Source: DASPTT01 sp035623275 (GTDB lineage: Bacteria > Actinomycetota > Acidimicrobiia > Acidimicrobiales > UBA8190). Taken from it: 64,000 nucleotides of DNA. Positions 17,056 to 26,824 of the stretch are shown here, piece by piece. Position numbers and translations under genes: made by a program. How positions within the stretch are numbered: the first letter of the stretch is position 1; each line of letters starts with the position of its first letter. A model generated the notes under the pieces. It saw nothing but the letters and a program-made list of their open reading frames with translations, did no database searches and was not told the DNA's origin. The stretch lies in the NCBI GenBank assembly GCA_035623275.1, contig DASPTT010000143.1, positions 1 to 64,000 on the forward strand, read 5' to 3'.

Positions 17056-17715
17056 TCAGAACCACGTGGCCGGGACGAAACGCTTGAGATCGGTCGTCAC
17101 GGCCGGACTGATCCTTCGAGCCTCGGTCAGCCCGGTGATGAACTCGCACCCCGCCAGTGCGACCGAGACGGCGATTGCGTCACTGGGCCGGGCATAGCGA
17201 AAGATGAGGTCGAGTCCGTGGCCGTCGTCGGCCGGGCAGCTGTAGGCGACGCCCGGTGGGACAGGCTGGGCAGCGTTCACGTCCGCCGCGAGCTGGGCCG
17301 ACAATGCCCCCGAGCCGGTGACGACGCCGGACTGGCACGCCGGGTCGTTGAGTCCTGGGATGCGGACGGCGTCCACGGCCACGGGCTCGTCTGGCAGGGC
17401 GCTCGGCGCCTGCGGGGCGTTCTCGGAGGATCCGGGACGCTCGGTGACGATGCAGGTGTGGCCGACGGGGTTGGACTCGATCCGTGTCTGTGCCGGGGAT
17501 GCGGGCAGGGGGGCCTCCCCCGAGGGTGAGGTCGGGACGGGGACGGTGCTCGCCGTCCCGGGCTCCGTCGTCGTGGTCGTCGCGGTCACGACGGTGCTGG
17601 TCGAGGTCGGCGCGGTGCTGGTCGCGGACGACGCCGGGGAGGGCGAGCATCCGGCTGCGAATACGCCGGCCAGCAGTGTCGACAGAAGCGTCAACGCGCG
17701 TCGACGGCCCGCCAT
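17056..17715 (-). CDS. Putative lipoprotein, function unknown
   Basis: This 219-residue protein starts with a lipoprotein signal peptide (RRRALTLLSTLLAGVFAAGC, lipobox FAAGC, near residue 23). A long Ser/Thr/Pro linker of about 60 residues follows, then a small domain with four cysteines (HTC, PAC, YSC, AGC) that could form two disulfides. It is expected to be lipid-anchored outside the membrane. No family was recognised. The start at 17715 is the ATG directly before the signal peptide. It is transcribed away from the following hydrolase gene. Confidence 0.72.
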   Translation of the reverse strand: MAGRRRALTLLSTLLAGVFAAGCSPSPASSATSTAPTSTSTVVTATTTTTEPGTASTVPVPTSPSGEAPLPASPAQTRIESNPVGHTCIVTERPGSSENAPQAPSALPDEPVAVDAVRIPGLNDPACQSGVVTGSGALSAQLAADVNAAQPVPPGVAYSCPADDGHGLDLIFRYARPSDAIAVSVALAGCEFITGLTEARRISPAVTTDLKRFVPATWF

Positions 17716-17880
17716 GCCTACCCCCCGAAACCTGCGTCCTTCGCGCTCAGCCTGCCACCTCTCCGGCGGTGCGGTGTCGCGGGGGTGGGCCTGCCTGCGG
17801 ATACGCCGGCGGGCCAGGTCAGAGGCAAGGGGTCGCCCGGGATTCCTCTGAGACACACGGGCGATCGGTGATCGGGGAGT

Positions 17881-17886
17881 TAGCCT
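17881..17886 (+). promoter_or_regulatory. -10 element (TAGCCT) of the hydrolase gene
   Basis: TAGCCT ends six bases before the ATG at 17893, consistent with a leaderless transcript. Confidence 0.5.
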
Positions 17887-17892
17887 CGGGAG

Positions 17893-18699
17893 ATGTCGTC
17901 GCCCACGAGTGGCTCGTTGGACGTTCCAGGTGCGCGCCTGTACTACGAGATTCAGGGCGCAGGTCCTGCGCTCATGCTCGTCGGTCATCCCATGGGAGTC
18001 TCGGGGTTTTCCGCGATCGCGCCACTACTCGCCGAGAGCTTCACCGTCGTGACGTACGACCCCCGAGGCTTCGGCCGGAGCACGATCGAGGACCGCGACC
18101 AGGATGCCGAGCCGGACCTGCTGGCTGACGACGTTCGCCGGGTGCTGGAGATGGCTGGCGAGGGGCCCGCGCACGTGTTCGGTAGCAGCGGTGGAGCGAT
18201 CACCGGGCTCGCCCTGGTCGCGCGCCACCCCGGTCACGTACGCATCCTCGTCGCCCACGAGCCGCCGCTGGCCCTGCTCCTACCCGATGCCGATGAGGCC
18301 CGCGCAGGGATGCACGACATCTACGACACCTATCGCGACAGCGGCATCGGCGCCGCATGGGCGAGGTTCGCCACCTTTACCGGCATGAGCCTGTCCCCTC
18401 AAGGCGAGGGCGCCCCGCCGCAGCCGTCGGCTGAGATGGCGGCTACGAGCGAGCGCTTCTTCGGTCACGGCCTCTTGCCCATCGCGCTCTACCAGCCGGA
18501 TCTCTCCGCCCTGCAGGGCGGGCCGACCCGGGTCGTGGTCGCCGGGGGAACCACGTCCAAGGGCGAGTTCGCCCAGCGCACCGCCGCCGCGCTCGCCGCA
18601 CGCCTCGGCACGTCGTTGGTCGACTTCCCCGGCGGCCACGGCGGTTTCGCGAGCGACGCCGAGGATTTCGCCGCCGTCCTGCGCCGTACCCTCACATAG
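17893..18699 (+). CDS. Alpha/beta-hydrolase
   Basis: This 268-residue alpha/beta-hydrolase has the oxyanion segment VGHPMG, the nucleophile elbow FGSSGGAITG (Ser in G-S-S-G-G, about residue 98) and a C-terminal GGHGGF catalytic histidine. It resembles the broad epoxide-hydrolase/haloperoxidase-like group, and the substrate is unknown. The start follows a TAGCCT -10 hexamer by six bases. The next gene lies 76 bases downstream with its own Shine-Dalgarno. Confidence 0.83.
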   Translation: MSSPTSGSLDVPGARLYYEIQGAGPALMLVGHPMGVSGFSAIAPLLAESFTVVTYDPRGFGRSTIEDRDQDAEPDLLADDVRRVLEMAGEGPAHVFGSSGGAITGLALVARHPGHVRILVAHEPPLALLLPDADEARAGMHDIYDTYRDSGIGAAWARFATFTGMSLSPQGEGAPPQPSAEMAATSERFFGHGLLPIALYQPDLSALQGGPTRVVVAGGTTSKGEFAQRTAAALAARLGTSLVDFPGGHGGFASDAEDFAAVLRRTLT

Positions 18700-18775
18700 C
18701 TCGCGGAGCCTGGCCGCTGGGGCCGACGGATCCCCTTCGGAGACCCGGGCTCGCGGCGTTTCGAGAGGAGACACC

Positions 18776-19366
18776 ATGCGGAAGCTGGGTGTGGTCGAGT
18801 TCATCACGCTCGATGGCGTCATGCAGGGCTTCGGCGGACCCGACGAGGACCGCCAGGGCGGGTTCGAGCACGGCGGTTGGGGTGGTCCCTACGCCGACGA
18901 GGTGCTGGCGCGGGAGGCCGGACAGGGAATCGGCCAGACCTCGGCGTACCTGTTCGGGCGCAAGACCTACGAGCACATGGCGGCGCACTGGCCCCACGAG
19001 CCCGACCACAACCCCATCGCGGCGAGCCTCAACACAACGCCGAAGTACGTGGTGACCAGGACGCTGCGCCAGCAGGACCTGGCATGGGCCAACAGCCACG
19101 CCATCGACGGCGATCTCGTCGAGGCCGTCCAGGGGCTCAAGTCGGAGGGACATGGCTTCGTCACCGTGCTGGGCAGCGGTGTGCTCGTGCAGACGCTCGT
19201 TGCCGACGACCTGGTCGACACCTACCGGATCCTGCTCCACCCCCTGGTGCTCGGCACGGGATCGCGGCTGTTCCGGGAGTATCCCCACCCAATTCGGCTG
19301 CGGCTCGCCGGGTGCACGCAAACGACCACTGACGTGCTGCTCCTCACATACGAGCGGGTGGCCTGA
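18776..19366 (+). CDS. Dihydrofolate-reductase-like (RibD C-terminal domain) protein
   Basis: This 196-residue protein has the single DHFR-like fold seen in many uncharacterised actinobacterial reductases. Seen: EFITLDGVMQGFGGP at the N-terminus, YLFGRKTYEHM in the middle, TVLGSGVLVQTL (the nucleotide-binding glycine region) and LVDTYRILLHPLVLGTG near the end. GAGAGGAG lies six bases before the ATG. Unlike the fragment at 16.5-16.9 kb it is full length. It is unlikely to be the housekeeping DHFR, because family members mostly lack known folate activity. Confidence 0.8.
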   Translation: MRKLGVVEFITLDGVMQGFGGPDEDRQGGFEHGGWGGPYADEVLAREAGQGIGQTSAYLFGRKTYEHMAAHWPHEPDHNPIAASLNTTPKYVVTRTLRQQDLAWANSHAIDGDLVEAVQGLKSEGHGFVTVLGSGVLVQTLVADDLVDTYRILLHPLVLGTGSRLFREYPHPIRLRLAGCTQTTTDVLLLTYERVA

Positions 19367-19454
19367 ACGGCCCGGAGGTAGGAGACCACGGCAATGCGCG
19401 CCCTCTTGACCGCATCGTGGCGGACGCGGTCGAGAGCCGGAGGCTCCGTAGGCA

Positions 19455-19781
19455 TCACGCCGGGGTCGCGAGTGCCAGTGTGATCCCCCCGACGGCCAGT
19501 GCCACCGTGCCCGCGGTCATGAGGATCATGGCGCGCGGACCGAGCGGGCCCCGGTCGTCGCGGCCGCGGCGTCTGAGGTGGTGTACGAGGACCACCGGCG
19601 CGAGGACGACGACCACTGCCGCGGTCACGCCGAGCGCGACCATCTGGGACGTCCCCCGGAGGGGCCAGAGGCGACGCAGCAACACGGCGGTGCAGACGAC
19701 AAGGGCGAGACCGGAGCGATTCCAGGCGAGGACGGTCCTTTCCCGTGCACGTCCGCGGTCGACCTGCTCTCCGTCCGGCAC
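19455..19781 (-). CDS. DUF202 membrane protein (YidH/YidG-like)
   Basis: This 108-residue protein has three hydrophobic helices and the family motif RERTVLAWNRSGLAL. The GTG start lies four bases after the stop of a second DUF202 gene, and such tandem pairs are usual for the family. The function is unknown. It is probably translated from the promoter upstream of its partner. Confidence 0.8.
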   Translation of the reverse strand: MPDGEQVDRGRARERTVLAWNRSGLALVVCTAVLLRRLWPLRGTSQMVALGVTAAVVVVLAPVVLVHHLRRRGRDDRGPLGPRAMILMTAGTVALAVGGITLALATPA

Positions 19782-19785
19782 GAGG

Positions 19786-20187
19786 TCACGCCTTTCCGAC
19801 GGCTGCGATCACGATGGCGAGCAGACCGACCACGGTGATGCCCGCGCAGAGCACGAGTGGCATGACCGAGCGCGGCAACGGCTCACCCCGGCGCATCGCC
19901 CGCTCGTTCGAGCGCCAGTTCAAGAAGCTCGTGACGGCGAGGACGGCTCCCAGGGCGATGAGGGGCAGCCCGAGCAGGCGCCTGCCCCAGGTCACCTCGA
20001 ACTTGGGGAGGAGCTGGGTGGCCGCCACCCCCGTGGCGATCAGGGCCAACGACGTGCGGTTCCATGCCAGGAACGTCCGCTCGTTGGCATAGGTGAAGCG
20101 AACGTCGGGCTCGTCCTGCGAGGGCTGTCCCGGGCCGTCCGGCGCTCTCCCGGAGGGCGGGTCGGTCGGGCGATCTGGATCGGCCAC
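19786..20187 (-). CDS. DUF202 membrane protein (YidH-like), first of a pair
   Basis: This 133-residue protein has a 30-residue hydrophilic, proline-rich head, then the family motif NERTFLAWNRTSLALIATG and three membrane helices. The GTG at 20187 is preferred over upstream starts because TAGGGT ends seven bases before it. The pair may form a heteromeric membrane complex, and its role is unknown. Confidence 0.8.
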   Translation of the reverse strand: MADPDRPTDPPSGRAPDGPGQPSQDEPDVRFTYANERTFLAWNRTSLALIATGVAATQLLPKFEVTWGRRLLGLPLIALGAVLAVTSFLNWRSNERAMRRGEPLPRSVMPLVLCAGITVVGLLAIVIAAVGKA

Positions 20188-20194
20188 GGTCGAC

Positions 20195-20200
20195 ACCCTA
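20195..20200 (-). promoter_or_regulatory. -10 element (TAGGGT) of the DUF202 pair
   Basis: TAGGGT on the minus strand ends seven bases before the GTG at 20187, indicating a leaderless message for the two-gene operon. Confidence 0.5.
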
Positions 20201-20283
20201 TGAGTTCGGATCACCCCGATCCTCCCGGTGCCCACCGATGCCCTCGTGGGTCGCACGTAGGGCCGAGGACGATCGCGTCCGCG

Positions 20284-21045
20284 TCAGGGATACTGGAAGC
20301 GGTCCGCCGGGGTCGGCGTGCTCGTTCCCCCAGGCGTGGTGACGGTGACGTCGACGGTCCCAGCGGTTCCCGAAGGCGCCACGGCGGTGATCGCCGAGCC
20401 GGTGGCGTTCACGGTGAACGCGGTGGCGGGCACGCCGCCGAACTCGACCGCGGACGCACCGTTGAGGTCCCGTCCGACGATCTGCACCGAGCTCCCGGAG
20501 GAGCCCTTCTTCGGCACGACCTGGGTGACCGAAGGACCCAAGTACTCGTAGTCGTCCGCGGGGCTCACGGGGCTCGAGCCTCGGCGCGTCGTGACCGTCA
20601 CGTCCACGACGCCGATTGAGTCGGGCGGCGCCTGGGCGGTGATCGACTGGCCGTCTGGATCGACGGTGAAGTCGGGCGCGGGCAGGCCGCCAAAGGTGAC
20701 CGACTGCGCGGTGTCGAAGGAGAGCCCGACGATCTTCACCTGGTTGCCCCCGGCGGCAGGCCCGCCGGCGGGCCTGACCCCGACGACCACGGGTGGCGAC
20801 GTCGGGACCGTCGTCGTGGGCGTCGCCGAGGCCCCAGTGTCCAGTCCCTGCGGGGCGTCGACTCGCACCGTCGGGACGTAGGACTCCACCGCGACGATGG
20901 CACCCACGCCGACGCCGGCGACCACAACCGCGAGCACGAGCAGCACGAGGCTCTGTCGCGCGATCCGCCGCTCGAGCCCTTGCAGCCGCTCGGGCACCCC
21001 CTGCTCCGGCTTCTCGGGACCGGTTGGTCGCCGTTTCTGCACCAT
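20284..21045 (-). CDS. Membrane-anchored protein with two IPT/TIG domains
   Basis: This 253-residue protein has a charged cytoplasmic head with a predicted helix, one membrane segment (about residues 30-55, SLVLLVLAVVVAGVGVGAIV), a Thr/Pro linker and two tandem immunoglobulin-like TIG domains of about 80 residues. Each domain carries the G-x-x-V-x-I-x-G ... V-x-F-G-G pattern (for example VKIVGLSFDTAQSVTFGG and VQIVGRDLNGASAVEFGG) and ends in a VDVTVTT strand. It is probably an extracellular binding or adhesion protein with an unknown partner. AGGACA precedes the ATG, and a TATCCT hexamer at 21126-21131 may be its -10. Confidence 0.75.
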   Translation of the reverse strand: MVQKRRPTGPEKPEQGVPERLQGLERRIARQSLVLLVLAVVVAGVGVGAIVAVESYVPTVRVDAPQGLDTGASATPTTTVPTSPPVVVGVRPAGGPAAGGNQVKIVGLSFDTAQSVTFGGLPAPDFTVDPDGQSITAQAPPDSIGVVDVTVTTRRGSSPVSPADDYEYLGPSVTQVVPKKGSSGSSVQIVGRDLNGASAVEFGGVPATAFTVNATGSAITAVAPSGTAGTVDVTVTTPGGTSTPTPADRFQYP

Positions 21046-21250
21046 CGGGTTTGTCCTGTCGTGACCGCGGCGGGACCGAACCGGGTGCCCGGGATCGACC
21101 AACGCAAGCCGCGTGGGCGTCGACGAGGATATCGACTTCGATTCGGGTCCGATCGTTGCCGAGTGCTCAAGACGGCATCCACCAGGCCCGATGAAAGACC
21201 GTGTACCCGACTGCCCTGCGCACGATCCCACCGGTCCGTACCGGCGGACG

Positions 21251-21256
21251 TAGGCT
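21251..21256 (+). promoter_or_regulatory. -10 element (TAGGCT) upstream of the leader ORF and MFS gene
   Basis: TAGGCT ends ten bases before the GTG of a 22-codon leader ORF and 75 bases before the MFS start. Confidence 0.45.
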
Positions 21257-21266
21257 GGCCGGGCAC

Positions 21267-21335
21267 GTGACGGGCCGGCGCTGCGGGCGCGGCGCGACGG
21301 ATCGGAGCACCGACGTGGCCAACGAGTCGCCATGA
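21267..21335 (+). CDS. Short leader ORF coupled to the MFS gene
   Basis: A 22-codon frame (VTGRRCGRGATDRSTDVANE, then Ser-Pro) begins at a GTG ten bases after a TAGGCT -10 element. It ends with a TGA that overlaps the ATG of the MFS carrier (ATGA). The MFS start has no Shine-Dalgarno, so translation of the leader may be needed to start the carrier. It could also be chance, since GC-rich DNA leaves frames open. Confidence 0.35.
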   Translation: MTGRRCGRGATDRSTDVANESP

Positions 21336-22915
21336 ACGAGCCGGTGGCCGAGGACGAGCTCGTCCTGCCCGAGTTCGTCGACCCGGGCCCCGAGGCTCCC
21401 GACGACGCCGTCGGCGCGGGGGCGCTCGACGGGGCGCGCCTGCGCAGCTTCGTCGGCTTGTCGCTGGGCCTGGTCGGCCCCCGCGCCAACCTGGCGGTGT
21501 CGGGGGTGCTGCTCACCTTGCTGGTCGAGTCCCGCGCGGCGAGCGCGGTGGCCATCACCTTCGCGCTCACCGCCAACCGCCTGGTGGGCTGGATCGCCTA
21601 CCCCGTGCTCGGCCGGGCCAGCGACCGGACGAAGAGCGCGGCGGGCCGGCGGGCGCCGTACATGGCGGCCGGGCTCCTCATCATGGGCGCATGCACCTGG
21701 GCCTACACGCTGGTCTCGGGCTACTGGCCCCTGGTGCTGCTCATCGTCATGGTCAAGACGGCGAGCGTCGTCTTCGGCCTCACCAACGTGGCGGTCATTC
21801 CCGAGACCTTCGGCAAGAGCCGGACCATCAAGGCGGCCGCCTTCATCGGCGTGGTCGGCGCGCTGGTGAGCCTGGTCATCAAGGGCACCGTCATCGCCAC
21901 CTGGAAGGCCCACGACCCGGCCACCTGGGACCTCGCCTTCCGGCTGGCGGGGGGCTTCATGATGGTCGTCGCGGTCGTCGTCCTCGTGCTCGTGCGCGAG
22001 GCACCGGCCGCCGAGGTCGTGGCCGACCACGACCGGCGCACGCGGGCGCGGCCCTGGCGCGACGAGCTGCGGGAGATCCTGGCCGGCCCCAACGCCAAGC
22101 TGCTGGCGGCCGGCCTGGTCGTCTTCTGGGCCGGCCTGAGCGCCACCGGGTACCTGGCCATCGTCTACTTCGACAAGGTGCTCCACGCCGGCGCGAACGT
22201 GCAGTTCATCGCCGGGTGGATCACCGGCGTGCCCGTGTTGCTGATCGGCATCCCCCTCGGATGGGTCGTCGCCCGGATGCTCACCCGCGTGCAGGTGGCC
22301 GTGCTCGCGCCGCTGACGGGCGCGGTCGTGTCCCTCGCCGAGTGCTTCTGCACGCACATGTGGCAGACGGTGGTCCTGGCCTTCATCGGCGCGCCGATGT
22401 TCAGCGCGTTCTTCATCTCGCTGGCGCCCATGCTGCTGCAGCTGCTGCCGCGCTCGGGCGGCATGGGGGAGCTGCTGGGCAAGCTCGTCGCGCCCTTCAG
22501 CCTGTTCGCCATGGGCTTCTCCTTCCTGGCCGCCTACGCCGTCGACGCCACCGGGAGCTACCGGGTCATCTGGGTCTTCCCGGCCGTCGCCGGTGTGGCA
22601 CAGGGGGTGATGATGCTGTGGCTGCGGATCCCGGCCGGCCACGAGCGGCCGCACTATGCCGGGCTCTGGGAGCGCATGAGCGAGTCGATCCTCGAGCAGG
22701 TGACCGGCGAGGGCCGGTCACTGCTCGGCGGGGTCGTGAGCCCTGCCGACGCCGACGCCGCCTCCCTGTTCCAGGCGGCGCGCCGGATCCTGGGCGACCC
22801 CTATGCCGGACCGGACGCGCCCGAGCTCGGCGAGGCGGCCGGCGCGGACGAGTCGCACGGCGCGGACGAGTCGCACGGCGCGGACGAGTCGACGAGCCCG
22901 GCAGGGCGCGACTGA
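21332..22915 (+). CDS. MFS transporter, GPH/sugar:cation symporter-like
   Basis: This 527-residue carrier has twelve predicted helices. The loop LGRASDRTKSAAGRRAPYM after the second helix is the G-R-x-S-D-R-T-x-x-x-x-G-R-R signature found in the glycoside-pentoside-hexuronide/sucrose-type branch of the major facilitator superfamily. The first 40 residues are acidic and cytoplasmic. The last 60 are hydrophilic and end in ADESHG repeats. The substrate is unknown. It is followed after 24 bases by a hormone-sensitive-lipase-type esterase with its own promoter. Confidence 0.8.
   Translation: MNEPVAEDELVLPEFVDPGPEAPDDAVGAGALDGARLRSFVGLSLGLVGPRANLAVSGVLLTLLVESRAASAVAITFALTANRLVGWIAYPVLGRASDRTKSAAGRRAPYMAAGLLIMGACTWAYTLVSGYWPLVLLIVMVKTASVVFGLTNVAVIPETFGKSRTIKAAAFIGVVGALVSLVIKGTVIATWKAHDPATWDLAFRLAGGFMMVVAVVVLVLVREAPAAEVVADHDRRTRARPWRDELREILAGPNAKLLAAGLVVFWAGLSATGYLAIVYFDKVLHAGANVQFIAGWITGVPVLLIGIPLGWVVARMLTRVQVAVLAPLTGAVVSLAECFCTHMWQTVVLAFIGAPMFSAFFISLAPMLLQLLPRSGGMGELLGKLVAPFSLFAMGFSFLAAYAVDATGSYRVIWVFPAVAGVAQGVMMLWLRIPAGHERPHYAGLWERMSESILEQVTGEGRSLLGGVVSPADADAASLFQAARRILGDPYAGPDAPELGEAAGADESHGADESHGADESTSPAGRD
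22844..22891 (+). repeat. 18-bp in-frame tandem repeat
   Basis: Nearly three copies of an 18-base unit encode ADESHG at the extreme C-terminus of the MFS carrier. The copies are identical, suggesting recent slippage. Confidence 0.8.
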
Positions 22916-22927
22916 CGCAGGCCTTGC

Positions 22928-22933
22928 TACCGT
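22928..22933 (+). promoter_or_regulatory. -10 element (TACCGT) of the esterase gene
   Basis: TACCGT ends six bases before the GTG at 22940, consistent with leaderless transcription. Confidence 0.5.
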
Positions 22934-22939
22934 GCCGCG

Positions 22940-23833
22940 GTGGCAAGCGCGCAGCTGCAGGCCGTCAAGGAGGTGCTCGTCGGGATCGGCCGGATGGCGC
23001 CCGACGTCCCCCTCGACGCGCAGCGCGCCGTCGTCGACGCCTTGGGCTCGATGCGCCCCCCGCCCGACGGTGTGGAGGTCACGCCCCTCGGGGGTGAGGC
23101 GCCGGCGGGGGAGTGGGTCTCGGCGCAGGGTGCCGACGGGCGTCGCGTCGTGCTGTACCTGCACGGCGGGGGCTATTGCGTGGGCAGCGCGGTCAGCCAC
23201 CGGCTGCTGGCGGCCGAGCTGTCGGTCTCCTCGGGCGCGCGCGTCCTCGTCCTGGACTACCGACGCGCCCCCGAGCACCGGTTCCCGGCCGCCTTCGACG
23301 ACGCCGTCGTCGCCTACCACTGGCTGCTCGGGCAGGGTCACGACCCGGCGGCGATCGCCGTCGCCGGGGACTCGGCCGGCGGCGGGCTGACGCTGGCCGC
23401 GCTGGTGGCCCTGCGCGACGGGGGGCTGCCCTTGCCGGGGGCGGGGGTGTGCATCTCCCCCTGGGGGGACGTGGCCGGCAGGGCCGCCAGCCTCGCGACC
23501 CACGACGACCGGGACTACGTCCTCTCCGCCGCCTGGCTGTCGGCCATGGCCGCGCACTACCTGGGTGACGCCGATCGCGCCGACCCCCGCGCCTCGCCCC
23601 TGGCCGCCGAGCTCGGGGGGCTGCCGCCGCTGTTGGTCCTGGTCGGCAGCGAGGAGGTCCTCTACGACGACGCGCTGGCCGTGGCCGAGCGCGCCCGGGC
23701 CGCCGGGGTGGCGTGCGAGCTCGAGGTCTTCGAGGACTGCGCGCACTGGTGGATGCTCGCCGGCGCGGGGACGCCCGAGGCCACTGCGGGCGTCGAGCGC
23801 GTCGGCCGGTTCCTCCGGGCCCGGCTCGCGTAG
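22940..23833 (+). CDS. Hormone-sensitive-lipase-family esterase (alpha/beta-hydrolase fold 3)
   Basis: This 297-residue esterase has the HSL oxyanion motif YLHGGGYCVG, the nucleophile GDSAGGG (about residue 149), an aspartate region near VGSEEVLYDDA and a histidine in EDCAHWWM. It is expected to hydrolyse short to medium acyl esters in the cytoplasm. The GTG start follows a TACCGT -10 element by six bases. The aldehyde dehydrogenase 37 bases downstream could act on an alcohol-derived product, but that link is inferred. Confidence 0.87.
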   Translation: MASAQLQAVKEVLVGIGRMAPDVPLDAQRAVVDALGSMRPPPDGVEVTPLGGEAPAGEWVSAQGADGRRVVLYLHGGGYCVGSAVSHRLLAAELSVSSGARVLVLDYRRAPEHRFPAAFDDAVVAYHWLLGQGHDPAAIAVAGDSAGGGLTLAALVALRDGGLPLPGAGVCISPWGDVAGRAASLATHDDRDYVLSAAWLSAMAAHYLGDADRADPRASPLAAELGGLPPLLVLVGSEEVLYDDALAVAERARAAGVACELEVFEDCAHWWMLAGAGTPEATAGVERVGRFLRARLA

Positions 23834-23870
23834 CATCGAGGGAGCACCGACGAGCCTCGAGGAGGGCGCC

Positions 23871-25298
<1,428 letters not shown>

Positions 25299-25301
25299 CG
25301 C

Positions 25302-26075
25302 TCAGGCCCCCATGGCGTGGACGCCGCCGTCCACGTGGAGCATCTCCCCGGTGGTCATGGGGAACCAGTCCGAGAGCAACGCCACGCACGCCTTGGCCAC
25401 CGGCTCGGCGTCCGCCACGTCCCACCCCAGCGGGGCGCGCTCGCCCCACGTGTCCTCGAAGGCCTTGAAGCTCGGGATCGACTTGGCCGCCATGGTGCGC
25501 ACGGGGCCGGCTGCCACGAGGTTCACGCGCACCCCGTCGCGCCCGAGGTCCCGGGCCAGATACCGCGCCAGGGACTCGAGCGCGGCCTTGGCCACCCCCA
25601 TCCAGTCGTAGGCGGGCCAGGCCACGCGCGCGTCGAAGTCCAGCGCCACCACCGACGAGCGGCCGGCGGCCACCAGCAGGGGCCGCATGGCCGCCACTAG
25701 CGCCTTGAGCGAGTAGGCGGAGACCTCCAGGGCGGTGGCGACCTGCTCCCAGTCGGCGCGCAGGATGTCGCCGCCCAGGCACTCCTGGGGGGCGAAGCCG
25801 ATGGCGTGGAGGAGGCCGTCGAGGCGTCCGAAGCGCTCGGTCAGATCCTGCGCGGCGGCGGCGAGGTGCGACGGGTCGGTCACGTCGAGCTCGAGGACGT
25901 GGACCTCGGTGGGGAGCTTGCGGGCCGTCCGGCGGGTGAGCGATAGGCCCCGACCGGCGCCGGAGAGCACGATCTCCGCGCCTTGCTCCTGGGCCAGGCG
26001 GGCCACGGCGAAGGCCAGCGACGCGTCGGTGAGCACGCCGGTGACGAGGATCCGCTTGCCGTCGAGCAGTCCCAT
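25302..26075 (-). CDS. InhA-like enoyl-[acyl-carrier-protein] reductase (NADH)
   Basis: This 257-residue SDR-type enoyl-ACP reductase catalyses the last step of fatty-acid elongation. It follows the mycobacterial InhA pattern more than classical FabI: GKRILVTGVLTDASLA at the N-terminus, LLHAIGFAP, the catalytic YDWMGVAKAALES (Tyr-x6-Lys), and a WGERAPLGWDV...ALLSDWFPMTTG C-terminal block. The ATG at 26075 follows TATGGT by six bases, so the message appears leaderless. It is divergent from npdG and is a single-gene unit. Confidence 0.9.
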   Translation of the reverse strand: MGLLDGKRILVTGVLTDASLAFAVARLAQEQGAEIVLSGAGRGLSLTRRTARKLPTEVHVLELDVTDPSHLAAAAQDLTERFGRLDGLLHAIGFAPQECLGGDILRADWEQVATALEVSAYSLKALVAAMRPLLVAAGRSSVVALDFDARVAWPAYDWMGVAKAALESLARYLARDLGRDGVRVNLVAAGPVRTMAAKSIPSFKAFEDTWGERAPLGWDVADAEPVAKACVALLSDWFPMTTGEMLHVDGGVHAMGA

Positions 26076-26081
26076 CCGGCG

Positions 26082-26087
26082 ACCATA
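26082..26087 (-). promoter_or_regulatory. -10 element (TATGGT) of the InhA-like gene
   Basis: TATGGT on the minus strand ends six bases before the ATG at 26075. Confidence 0.5.
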
Positions 26088-26152
26088 CCCGAGCGTCGCC
26101 GGACAGGGCGCGCCTGATCCGGGGTCCGGCGGCGGTGTGCAAAGGTGGTCCG

Positions 26153-26824
26153 ATGCAGGTGGGAATCCTCGGTGGGACAGGACCACTCGGCGGCGGGCTC
26201 GCACTTCGCCTCGCCGCGGCGGGCACCTCGGTGGTCGTCGGGTCGCGCGACGCCGAGCGGGCCGCGTCGGTGGTGGCCGAGCTCGTCGCCCCCTACGCGC
26301 CGCGGGCGCTGGACATCTCGGGCGCGGCCAACCCCGAGGCCGCCGGCTGCGAGCTGGTCGTGGTGGCCACACCCTGGGACGCGGCGGCCCCGACGGTGAC
26401 GGCGCTGCGCGATGAGATCGGTGACAAGGTGGTCGTGTCGGTTGCCAATGCGCTGGTCCGCCAGGGCCGGGAGCTCCATGCCCTCGTGCCGCCGCGCGGC
26501 TCGATCGCGGCCGCGGTGCAGGCGGCGCTGCCCGAGGCCAACGTGGCGGCGGCCTGTCAGCACCTGCCCGCGTCCACGCTGGCCGACCTCGGCGCCCCCC
26601 TGGAGGCCGACGTGCTCGTGTGCGCGGACGACGCCGGGGCGGCGCGGGCCGCGGCGGCGCTGGTGGGCACCATCGCCGGGCTGCGCCCCGTGCTGGCGGG
26701 CTCGCTCGCCTCGGCCGCGGCCATCGAGGCGTTCACCGCGGTGCTCGTCACGGTGAACATCCGCTACAAGGCGCATACGACGCTCCGCCTCGGCGGCCTG
26801 CCCGACCCGCTGCCCGCGCCATGA
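26153..26824 (+). CDS. npdG: NADPH-dependent F420 reductase
   Basis: This 223-residue protein has the Fno/NpdG fold: VGILGGTGPLGGGLALRLAA for NADPH binding at the very N-terminus, VVVGSRDAERA for the 2'-phosphate and VVVATPWDAA. It transfers hydride between NADPH and coenzyme F420, so the cell should make F420. The ATG at 26153 is preferred; a GTG six codons earlier is possible. Its stop overlaps the mshC start (ATGA), so the two redox-cofactor genes are translationally coupled. Confidence 0.85.
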   Translation: MQVGILGGTGPLGGGLALRLAAAGTSVVVGSRDAERAASVVAELVAPYAPRALDISGAANPEAAGCELVVVATPWDAAAPTVTALRDEIGDKVVVSVANALVRQGRELHALVPPRGSIAAAVQAALPEANVAAACQHLPASTLADLGAPLEADVLVCADDAGAARAAAALVGTIAGLRPVLAGSLASAAAIEAFTAVLVTVNIRYKAHTTLRLGGLPDPLPAP

